The notes beneath the pieces are model-generated. The model was not told where the DNA came from and did no database searches. It saw only the letters and a list, made by a program, of their open reading frames with translations. This document shows, piece after piece, positions 1 through 5,414 of a stretch of DNA of 7,031 nt (position 1 is the first letter of the stretch; every line of letters starts with the position of its first letter). Made by a program: the position numbers and the translations under genes. Origin of the DNA: Spirochaeta_B sp964398645 (GTDB lineage Bacteria; Spirochaetota; Spirochaetia; DSM-27196; DSM-8902). The stretch covers positions 1-7,031 of the forward strand of contig CAYNNU010000118.1 in assembly GCA_964398645.1 (NCBI GenBank). Direction: 5' to 3'.

Positions 1-5
1 GCTGT

Positions 6-491
6 ATGCTGAGAAAAATAGCGTTGCTGTTTGTTCTTGTGCCGCTGGTAGCATTTTTTGGCTGTGCAACGGATGATGACTCTGCAAATTCAGGTAGTGG
101 GGATGGTCATTTTACCGTTAGCGAAGAGATGTACGAACAAACCTTTTCCGAAGTTGATCAGGTGATTGAAGATCTGAATCAAATTATTGCACAAGAAGAT
201 TATGAAGCTTGGTTACGGTATTTAACACCTGAGTATATCGATTCCATTATGGAGCCCGAAAATCTTGCCGCTTTGAATAATTCTACTCTGTTGCAACGAA
301 ATTCAATAACCCTTGAAACTCTCAGGGATTATTTTACCTATGTTGTAGTACCAAGTAGAACCGGATTAAGACTTGATGATTTGGTTTTTATTGATGATAA
401 TACAGTTCAGGCTATCATGATAATTCGTGATCAGCGTGCTATTCTGTATTTGTTGCGTCGTGTTGATGGAAGGTGGCGAATCAGTGTTTGA
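6..491 (+). CDS. Small putative lipoprotein, function unknown
   Basis: This encodes a 161-residue protein that I cannot assign to a named family. Residues 1-19 form a lipoprotein signal: MLRK, a hydrophobic stretch, then F-F-G before Cys20. FFGC departs from the strict enterobacterial lipobox, but spirochaetes are known to tolerate such variants. After the cysteine comes a flexible acidic Ser/Gly/Asp tether (about residues 21-34). The globular part (about 38-161) starts with an alpha-helical stretch containing YEAWLRYLTPEYI and ends with beta-rich segments and a terminal DGRWRI motif. This arrangement resembles small NTF2-like or DUF4878-type lipoproteins, but that is inference from pattern only. 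The ATG at position 6 places the signal peptide at the N-terminus. The upstream ribosome-binding site lies outside the window. The next gene starts 58 nt downstream on the same strand, so co-transcription is likely. It is probably anchored in the cell envelope. Confidence 0.75.
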   Translation: MLRKIALLFVLVPLVAFFGCATDDDSANSGSGDGHFTVSEEMYEQTFSEVDQVIEDLNQIIAQEDYEAWLRYLTPEYIDSIMEPENLAALNNSTLLQRNSITLETLRDYFTYVVVPSRTGLRLDDLVFIDDNTVQAIMIIRDQRAILYLLRRVDGRWRISV

Positions 492-549
492 TAATAATAA
501 AAAAGCAGTAGTATGCCGCTTGCAGGCGGGAAAAAGGAGAAACCGAGAT

Positions 550-1287
550 ATGGGCGGACGATTTATGCGTAGCTTTGTTGTAGCTGCACTTATAGCTGTG
601 GTATGTGTTTCCGGGGTGTATGCTCAGGAAAACACTAGTGGTTCGGGGGGAACAACTACAACTATTGAAGAGTTGTACCTTAGTCAGGATATTGATTTAC
701 AGATTGCTCGGAGCCAAGCACTTGCGGAAGATCGTGAAATGAAAGTTTTGGCATTGCAAACGATTCGTAACATGATCGACGAAGGTATGGATCAGACAGC
801 TGGACCAGAAATTGCAGCAATTTTGAATTCGCTGGCAACCGAAGGGACCTCTCGCCAAGTGAGAACTGGTAGTAATAGGGTCGTAAATAATTACCCTGAT
901 ATTCGGCGACAAGCTGTAGAACTTCTTTGGCAGGTTGGCGGCCGAGCTGCTGAGCAGGCATTGAAGGGAGTTTTGCGTGATGATGGCGAACCGATGGTAT
1001 TGGCAGAAGCAGTATATGGTTTGGGAATGATCGAAGTAGACAATCCAGACGATTTGTCAGAGCATTTAGTGTTCTTGCTCCGTCGCTGGAACTCAATGCC
1101 GGCACCGGATAATAACCTTGCCTATGCCACTCTTTTGAGTATCGAAAAATTGGGTTTACGGTATCCGGAAATGGCATCCGATCCTGAGTTGATAAATGTT
1201 CTTCTGGGGATTGCTTCTGGAAACTATATTCGTGAAGTGCGCTTGAAAGCAATTGATGTAATTTCAACTTTGCGGAATAGTCAGTAA
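550..1287 (+). CDS. Secreted HEAT-repeat protein
   Basis: This encodes a 245-residue exported protein built from helical repeats. Residues 1-25 are a signal peptide with a hydrophobic core (FVVAALIAVVCVSG) and a likely cleavage site VYA|QE. A Ser/Gly/Thr-rich linker (about 28-38) follows. From about residue 60 to the end there are four or five HEAT-like helical pairs, for example around 63-97, 115-143, 147-179, 188-221 and 227-243. They have the usual DIRRQAVELL and REVRLKAIDVI pattern. HEAT solenoids normally act as protein-binding scaffolds, and no catalytic motif is visible. The ATG at 550 was chosen because AAGGAGA lies at 534-540 and it gives a clean signal peptide. The frame is open back to 427, but that extension would overlap the lipoprotein gene and bury the signal peptide. 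An ATG at 565 is a second option. It likely shares an operon with its neighbours and works in the periplasm. Confidence 0.8.
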   Translation: MGGRFMRSFVVAALIAVVCVSGVYAQENTSGSGGTTTTIEELYLSQDIDLQIARSQALAEDREMKVLALQTIRNMIDEGMDQTAGPEIAAILNSLATEGTSRQVRTGSNRVVNNYPDIRRQAVELLWQVGGRAAEQALKGVLRDDGEPMVLAEAVYGLGMIEVDNPDDLSEHLVFLLRRWNSMPAPDNNLAYATLLSIEKLGLRYPEMASDPELINVLLGIASGNYIREVRLKAIDVISTLRNSQ

Positions 1288-1344
1288 GTCCTGTTTTTTT
1301 CAAAGCGGGATTGAACATATTCATCGATATTTGGTATATCTGTG

Positions 1345-1352
1345 AAGGTGAT
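1345..1352 (+). promoter_or_regulatory. Ribosome binding site deciding a GTG start for sanA
   Basis: AAGGTGAT is complementary to the 3' end of 16S rRNA (the GGTGAT part of AGGAGGTGATC). It sits 7 nt before GTG 1360. It overlaps or abuts the other in-frame candidates, GTG 1342 and ATG 1351, and so argues against them. The GTG start shortens the protein by six residues relative to GTG 1342. Confidence 0.6.
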
Positions 1353-1359
1353 GAATACG

Positions 1360-2100
1360 GTGGATGAAAAACAAAATAGTGATAATAAGAAGCAGGCCTA
1401 TGGGCTTGCTTCTTTTTTTCGCAGAGCCTTATTTATAGTTAAAATACTCCTTGTCCTTGTCATTTTGATTATTGTCTATGCAAATCTTCATATCTCACGT
1501 AACGCCGAGGGACATTTGTATACAAACCTTGAGGATGTCCCTTCTTATCGAGTAGGACTTGTGCTTGGTACCAGTTGGGCCCTGCGTTCAGGCGAGCCGA
1601 ATAGTTTTTTTACCTATCGCATTCATGCAGCAGCAGCATTGTTTCGGGCAGGTAAAATAGAGTATGTGCTAGTAAGCGGCGATAATCAGTATGCCTCATA
1701 TAACGAACCGAGAAAGATGCAGCAAAAGTTGGTTGATCTTGGGGTTCCAGCCGAGAGGATTGTAATGGATTTTGCAGGTTTTTCTACCTTGGATTCAGTA
1801 TATCGTGCCAGCAGGGTATTTCAATTGGCCAGCGTTTTAGTGATTAGTCAACAATTCCAAAATGAGCGCGCTGTTTTTCTTGGGCAGGCTGCAGGTATGG
1901 AAATTGATGCCTTCAGTGCCCGTTCAGTTCGCGGGCTTTCCGCAGCTGTTGTGAATTTGCGTGAAATCTTTGCTCGAGCAAAGGCTTTTATTGATGTATA
2001 TATTACTCATCGGGAGCCAAGATTTTTGGGCGAACCATATACTATCCCGCCAGAGAGCGAGAATGACGGTAGGGAAGTGTATTCTGATTTAGATATGTAA
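1360..2100 (+). CDS. sanA: SanA-like DUF218 inner-membrane protein
   Basis: This encodes a 246-residue protein of the SanA/YdcF (DUF218) family. E. coli SanA (239 aa) is an inner-membrane protein needed for the envelope barrier against vancomycin at high temperature; its biochemical activity is unsettled. Here a basic cytoplasmic tail is followed by one membrane segment (about residues 25-42) and then the DUF218 domain. Landmarks of the domain are VGLVLGTS (65-72), YRIHAAAALFRAGKI (86-100), VSGDN (105-109), YNEPRKM (114-120), DFAGFSTLDSVYRA (137-150), ISQQFQNERA (162-171) and REIFARAKAFIDV near the end. All match the SanA pattern. I chose GTG at 1360 because AAGGTGAT (1345-1352) lies 7 nt upstream. 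GTG 1342 and ATG 1351 are in frame but poorly spaced from any Shine-Dalgarno sequence. It is the last gene of the plus-strand envelope cluster. The assignment to the SanA subgroup is strong; the physiological role is by analogy. Confidence 0.85.
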   Translation: MDEKQNSDNKKQAYGLASFFRRALFIVKILLVLVILIIVYANLHISRNAEGHLYTNLEDVPSYRVGLVLGTSWALRSGEPNSFFTYRIHAAAALFRAGKIEYVLVSGDNQYASYNEPRKMQQKLVDLGVPAERIVMDFAGFSTLDSVYRASRVFQLASVLVISQQFQNERAVFLGQAAGMEIDAFSARSVRGLSAAVVNLREIFARAKAFIDVYITHREPRFLGEPYTIPPESENDGREVYSDLDM

Positions 2101-2104
2101 AGAA

Positions 2105-3160
2105 TTAGAGAGCAACAGAAACCCGGTTTCGGCCGCTTCGTTTTGACATATACAGAGCATTGTCGGCACGTTCAATGAGCACTTTTGTTGTTAAATCTTT
2201 TTTCTGATGTAGACTGGTAACCCCGAGGCTCATTGAAGTGGTTATGGTGTGCCCATTATGACGTACAGTTAGCTTTTCAGTGTTCTTTCGTATGCGTTCG
2301 GCAATAGAACGGGCAGTTTCGATGTCCGTATTGGGAAGCATGATGATAAACTCTTCTCCACCGTAGCGGGCTGCAACATCAGTTTGTCTAATACTTCCTA
2401 AAATAGTATTCGCAACCTCTTTTAAGACCTGGTCTCCGCAGAGGTGCCCATAGGTGTCGTTAAGGGGTTTGAACTTGTCAATGTCGCACATGATGAGTGA
2501 AAGCGGTTGTTTATTAATTGTCGATTCCGCTTTTGCCTCAAGTAATGTGGATTGGAAAAAGTGACGTAGTTTCAAACGGGTCATCATGTCGGTAGTAGTA
2601 ATTTCATACAAGAAGGCATTATGAACTGCTATTCCCGCTAATATTGCAATATTTAATACATAATCTCTTTCTTGCCGCTGGAATTCCTGCTCGCCAATTC
2701 TATCAGCTAATACGATTATTCCATTTACAACGGTTTTTGCTCGCAGGGGGATGATGAGTTTTGGCTGCATATGGGTGAAGCCTGGTAGATCGTCTAGATC
2801 TCCGAGTTCTGATATCAATTCTTCATAGGTGTAACAGGAAAAATTGCTGGTTAAAAAACTGATAAGTTTATGATTTCCTGGAATGCAGTAGTTAAGGTCT
2901 GGATTCAAATCAAAGCCAATATGACTGCGGTGAAGAGTAATATCTGGTTCGTAAATATCCCGGCGGGTAAATAATCCGGCTTTCATTACCTGTAGCTGTC
3001 CCATACAGGTGTATAAAATCGATTCGATGAGGGCGTGGAAATCAAGAGTAGAGTTCAGGCTTTTGCTGATTTCGATGAGTTGTTTCAGATCAAAAATCTG
3101 CTTTTCGTATTCTTCAATGAGTTGTTGAGGTTCTAAGTTGTTCAGCTCATATGATTCCAT
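2105..3160 (-). CDS. GAF-GGDEF diguanylate cyclase
   Basis: This encodes a 351-residue soluble cyclase that should make c-di-GMP from two GTP. A short N-terminal coiled coil (about residues 10-36) is followed by a GAF-like sensor domain (about 36-185, including PKLIIPLRAKTVVNGIIVLADR at 133-154) and a C-terminal GGDEF domain (about 188-351). The active-site motif is GGEEF (267-271). The metal/substrate region CDIDKFKPLNDTYGH is at 225-239. An RxxD inhibitory site (RQTD, 258-261) lies exactly five residues before GGEEF, so an active, product-inhibited enzyme is expected. The GAF ligand cannot be read from sequence. There are no membrane segments, so it is cytoplasmic. The ATG at 3160 is preceded by GAGGAG with a slightly long spacing. 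It is divergent from the chemoreceptor (91-bp gap) and convergent with sanA (4-bp gap). A role in switching motility is inferred from context. Confidence 0.93.
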   Translation of the reverse strand: MESYELNNLEPQQLIEEYEKQIFDLKQLIEISKSLNSTLDFHALIESILYTCMGQLQVMKAGLFTRRDIYEPDITLHRSHIGFDLNPDLNYCIPGNHKLISFLTSNFSCYTYEELISELGDLDDLPGFTHMQPKLIIPLRAKTVVNGIIVLADRIGEQEFQRQERDYVLNIAILAGIAVHNAFLYEITTTDMMTRLKLRHFFQSTLLEAKAESTINKQPLSLIMCDIDKFKPLNDTYGHLCGDQVLKEVANTILGSIRQTDVAARYGGEEFIIMLPNTDIETARSIAERIRKNTEKLTVRHNGHTITTSMSLGVTSLHQKKDLTTKVLIERADNALYMSKRSGRNRVSVAL

Positions 3161-3170
3161 CGAATTTTTT

Positions 3171-3178
3171 GGCTCCTC
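3171..3178 (-). promoter_or_regulatory. Ribosome binding site of the GGDEF gene
   Basis: On the minus strand this reads GAGGAGCC, a strong Shine-Dalgarno core. It is about 12 nt from ATG 3160, which is somewhat long, and I see no better in-frame start closer to it. Confidence 0.55.
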
Positions 3179-3211
3179 GTGTATATAGCATCGGAATATT
3201 GTACTGATTCC

Positions 3212-3240
3212 TTGACGTTAAGATGTATCCCTCCGATAAT
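3212..3240 (+). promoter_or_regulatory. Probable sigma-28 (FliA-type) promoter of the chemoreceptor gene
   Basis: TGACGTTA (3213-3220), 11 nt, then TCCGATAA (3232-3239) matches the flagellar sigma-28 consensus TAAAGTTT-N11-GCCGATAA at 5 of 8 and 7 of 8 positions with exact spacing. The same bases also read as a housekeeping-like TTGACG (3212-3217), 17 nt, GATAAT (3235-3240). Chemoreceptor genes are commonly FliA-dependent, which favours the first reading. The predicted transcript start, around 3246, leaves only about 6 nt before ATG 3252, so the mRNA would be nearly leaderless. Confidence 0.6.
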
Positions 3241-3251
3241 TAGGTAACATT

Positions 3252-4877
3252 ATGTATACATACAACAAAATCCGATTATTGATTGTTACAACTGTTGCGT
3301 TTGCAGCAATCGTGTTTTTTGCTCTTGCATGTAATCTATATTCTGTACGCAATTTGCAAACAATGCAAGTTATTCAGCATACAGGATTGTCACGTCTACA
3401 GGATTTTTCGCTGTATACTGTTCAGGCGGCTTTAGAACAGGATAGTCGAAGCACAGTTTTTTCAGAGTGGAATCGTAATCTTCGTGCGCTCATATCTTTT
3501 TTTCAGAACGAAGAAGAATTGACAGATATGAGCCTTCTAGAAAGAATTTCAGCGACTGATCAGCTTGATAATCAGACTACTGGCGAAGTATTGGAGGTTT
3601 TGCAGGAAGCGCAGGGGCTTATCCGACAGAAAATTGATGGCCTAGCCGCGCAAGCGAAAACAGCCGGGATATGGGCGTTTATTTTGTCGCTCTTTTTGTG
3701 CGCAGGTGGTGCTGGCAGTTTTGCGCTTGGGCGCAGAATTGTTGCGCGGGATGCGCGAATATTTACAGCATTCGCGGAAAATCCGGAAGAAATTCCCGAG
3801 AACGATTCACGTATAGCCCAGGTACACAAACGTCTGCATGCATGCCGTGATTTGATTCTCCATCGGCTTGAGAGCGCCCGTAAACCTGTACGTGAGTTGG
3901 TTGATGATTATTTTATGCAGATGCTTGATAGCGATGGGGGCACAGTTGACGAATCTGTTATTCAGCCAAGTGAAATTCTTGTTGATATTCATGAGGTTCG
4001 AGAACAGATTCATGAGCTTATTGAGCATGCCGCGAAACTAGGGCAGGTAGCGGCTGGGCTAGATGCGGAAATGGGTGAACAGGCAGAAAGTCTTCGTTCC
4101 AGTATTGATAAGCATGAAAAAATGCAAACTGCGATTTCACATGCAACAGAGCATTCGTCCGCAGTGAATAATCGCTTAAGTGAAGTTGGTATTTTATTAC
4201 AAAGCGGCAATGATGCTGTGGTAAATATGGTCGATGAAATGCGCAGTATTGAAAGGGATATTCGCGGAATTCTTGATGCAATTCCGATTATCAATACCAT
4301 TGCTTAGCGGACATCTTTATTGTCGATGAATGCCGCCATAGAAAGCGCCCACGCTGGTGAACATGGTTTGGGATTCGCAGTTGTGGCCGAAGAAATTGGG
4401 AAGTTAGCGGGAGAATCTGCCCAGCATGGCGAATCCATTTCAGCTTCTTTACACAGAACGGTTGAAGCGGTTCAGCACGCGCGTACGGGCAGTGAAACAA
4501 GTGCCGAGGTGTTTGATCGGATTCAAAAAAGCGTAAGTGATTTTTCTACTACTGTAGTTGATATTACACATGGTTTAGCCGAGCTTTCTACTCGCATGTA
4601 TGAAATTCAATTGGATATGGGTTTGATTCATGAAACCACTACGATTGTTCATAGGCTATCAGGAAGCCTGCATAGTGGAAACGTCTCCTTAGAGAATCAC
4701 TTGAGAAGTGGTAATGTTTCTATTCAAGATTGTGGTGAATCGCTGGATAATACGATGCAGAGTTTACGCCAATCATCCAAATATGCAAATGATATTGTTG
4801 GTCACGCCAATGAGAAACTGGAAGCGGCGCAGCGCCTTCAAACAGCTGTAGAAAAGCGATTTGATAATCACGCTTGA
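3252..4877 (+). pseudogene. Methyl-accepting chemotaxis receptor interrupted by an in-frame amber codon
   Basis: This is one continuous frame of 541 sense-plus-stop positions, broken only by TAG at codon 352. Residues 8-30 and about 138-160 are membrane helices flanking a roughly 107-residue periplasmic sensor that I do not recognise. A degenerate HAMP-like segment (about 160-205) precedes the long cytoplasmic coiled coil. The hairpin tip is unmistakable: IINTIA, stop, RTSLLSMNAAIESAHAGEHG, then GFAVVAEEIGKLA (374-386), the region that binds CheW and CheA in other receptors. The C-terminus ends without an NWETF-type CheR/CheB tether. Translation ending at the amber codon would give a 351-residue receptor lacking the signalling tip and return helix, and it should not signal. 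TTG 4320 or ATG 4326 could in principle restart translation, but no ribosome-binding site is visible. Nonsense mutation, sequencing error and suppression are all possible. The receptor assignment is very secure. Confidence 0.85.
4305..4307 (+). other. In-frame TAG codon in the conserved tip of the chemoreceptor
   Basis: The TAG occupies the variable position in the family pattern I-A-x-[QR]-T-[NS]-L-L, often acidic or polar in relatives. It is one base from GAG (Glu), CAG (Gln), AAG (Lys) or TCG (Ser). The reading frame is unchanged on both sides, so this is a substitution, not an indel. None of the other complete genes in the window ends in TAG (their stops are TGA or TAA), and none contains an in-frame TAG. 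Confidence 0.9.
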
Positions 4878-4902
4878 CATAAGAAGGGCAAACTGATATT
4901 AC
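4874..4902 (+). promoter_or_regulatory. Promoter of the tRNA-Gly gene
   Basis: A perfect TTGACA (-35, 4874-4879) is followed after 17 nt by TATTAC (4897-4902). An alternative -10 is GATATT at 4895-4900. The predicted start lies a few bases before the mature tRNA 5' end at 4914. The -35 box contains the TGA stop codon of the chemoreceptor gene (4875-4877), so the two genes physically overlap. Confidence 0.6.
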
Positions 4903-4913
4903 TTTTTGAGCGC

Positions 4914-4985
4914 GCGTCCGTCGTATAATGGTTATTACCCCAGCCTTCCAAGCTGGTGATGTCGGTTCGATTCCGATCGGACGCT
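4914..4985 (+). tRNA. tRNA-Gly (anticodon TCC)
   Basis: This 72-nt tRNA folds as a cloverleaf. The acceptor stem GCGTCCG (4914-4920) pairs perfectly with CGGACGC (4978-4984), with discriminator T at 4985. A glycine-type D arm follows. The anticodon stem is CCAGC/GCTGG around the loop CTTCCAA, giving anticodon TCC, which reads GGA and GGG codons. The T arm is GTCGG, loop TTCGATT, CCGAT, with one G-U pair. The body closely resembles E. coli glyT. The 3' CCA is not encoded, so CCA-adding enzyme is needed. It has its own promoter and terminator, so it is a single-gene unit. Confidence 0.97.
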
Positions 4986-4991
4986 TGATTG

Positions 4992-5018
4992 CCCGAAGCA
5001 AAAGCTTCGGGTTTTTTT
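4992..5018 (+). terminator. Intrinsic terminator of the tRNA-Gly gene
   Basis: The perfect 8-bp stem CCCGAAGC/GCTTCGGG closes an AAAA loop and is followed by seven T residues (5012-5018). It begins 6 nt after the tRNA 3' end. Confidence 0.93.
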
Positions 5019-5040
5019 ATTGCCTGATGGTATGATTGAT

Positions 5041-5069
5041 TTGATCTTTCATTTTGACAGTGTTACACT
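5041..5069 (+). promoter_or_regulatory. Possible promoter of the yjfB-like gene
   Basis: TTGATC (5041-5046), 17 nt, TACACT (5064-5069) matches each sigma-70 box at 4 of 6 positions and would start transcription near 5076, just before GGAGG. A better -35 box, TTGACA at 5054-5059, has no suitably spaced -10. No sigma-28 match is visible, although related genes can be flagellar-controlled. The call is weak, but a promoter is expected here because the tRNA terminator lies upstream. Confidence 0.3.
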
Positions 5070-5088
5070 TTATATATTGGAGGTGCCT

Positions 5089-5286
5089 ATGAATATTGCA
5101 GAAGCATCTACTGCAATGCATCAGATGCAATTGCAGTCTGAAGTTGGTTTTAGAGTTGCCTCAATGGCACAGGATACTGCCAAATTGCAGGCTGAAGGTG
5201 TTGCTCGTCTTATAGAGGGCGCATCAACACAGTTGCAAGTCGGGGATGCCAATCATTTAGGAAATCTGGTTGATATTCAGGCCTGA
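5089..5286 (+). CDS. YjfB-family putative motility protein
   Basis: This encodes a 65-residue small protein resembling the YjfB family (Pfam YjfB_motility, PF14070, as I recall it). It has the family layout: an N-terminal MNIAEASTAMHQMQLQSEVG segment, a helix with VASMAQDTAKLQAEGVARLIEGA (about 22-45), and a C-terminal tail HLGNLVDIQA that resembles the family's NxGxxIDI ending. There is no signal peptide or membrane segment. B. subtilis yjfB is reported to be under flagellar sigma control, but its biochemical role is unknown. ATG 5089 is preceded by GGAGG (5079-5083). The in-frame start at 5020 would fall in the poly-T tail of the tRNA terminator and lacks a ribosome-binding site. The gene stands alone between two terminators and close to a chemoreceptor, which fits a motility role. 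Family assignment is fairly secure; function is inferred. Confidence 0.8.
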   Translation: MNIAEASTAMHQMQLQSEVGFRVASMAQDTAKLQAEGVARLIEGASTQLQVGDANHLGNLVDIQA

Positions 5287-5319
5287 TGGCAGTGTGGTGA
5301 AACAGCTTAATTGCTGAGT

Positions 5320-5350
5320 AAAAGCCTTCGGCATGTAGCCGAAGGCTTTT
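5320..5350 (+). terminator. Strong intrinsic terminator after the yjfB-like gene
   Basis: The perfect 13-bp stem AAAAGCCTTCGGC/GCCGAAGGCTTTT closes the loop ATGTA. Its T-rich 3' arm runs on into ATT. The A-rich 5' arm gives a T-rich tail on the other strand as well, so it could work in both directions. It should insulate the downstream carboxykinase-like gene from yjfB transcription. Confidence 0.9.
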
Positions 5351-5404
5351 ATTAGCCATGAAAGATACTTACAAAAAGGTATGCAAAGAAGCGGCAGTTG
5401 AGGC

Positions 5405-5410
5405 GGAGGG
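5405..5410 (+). promoter_or_regulatory. Ribosome binding site favouring ATG 5415
   Basis: GGAGGG lies 4-5 nt before ATG 5415. The upstream in-frame ATG at 5358 is only 8 nt after the terminator stem and has no Shine-Dalgarno sequence, so 5415 is the preferred start. Confidence 0.55.
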
Positions 5411-5414
5411 AATT

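Noticed and set aside
427..549. N-terminal extension of the HEAT-repeat gene
   Set aside because: It would overlap the end of the lipoprotein gene, lacks a ribosome-binding site and would bury an obvious signal peptide. ATG 550 has AAGGAGA upstream.
1291..1311. Terminator after the HEAT gene (T-run near 1294-1300)
   Set aside because: Only a 5-bp stem with a G-U pair and a 12-nt loop containing the T-run itself can form, so it is not a plausible intrinsic terminator.
680..1324. 214-codon minus-strand open frame
   Set aside because: It lies opposite the HEAT gene, resembles no known protein, and has no start signals. The plus-strand frame has a signal peptide and repeats.
4305..4307. Genome-wide reassignment of TAG to an amino acid
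   Set aside because: No other gene here has an internal TAG, including over 500 codons of the carboxykinase-like frame, so a general recoding is unlikely from this window.
4320..4877. Independent gene starting at TTG 4320 or ATG 4326
   Set aside because: It begins in the middle of the MCP tip motif, in the same frame as the upstream part, with no Shine-Dalgarno sequence. It is the distal half of the interrupted receptor.
4923..4930. TATAAT-like -10 box
   Set aside because: It is the conserved D-arm sequence of tRNA-Gly, also present in E. coli glyT, not a promoter.
4720..5001. Minus-strand open frame across the tRNA
   Set aside because: It is antisense to the receptor end, the tRNA-Gly and its terminator, so it is a chance frame.
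5020..5088. Upstream ATG for the yjfB-like gene
   Set aside because: It sits in the tail of the tRNA terminator with no ribosome-binding site. GGAGG precedes ATG 5089 and the family N-terminus begins there.
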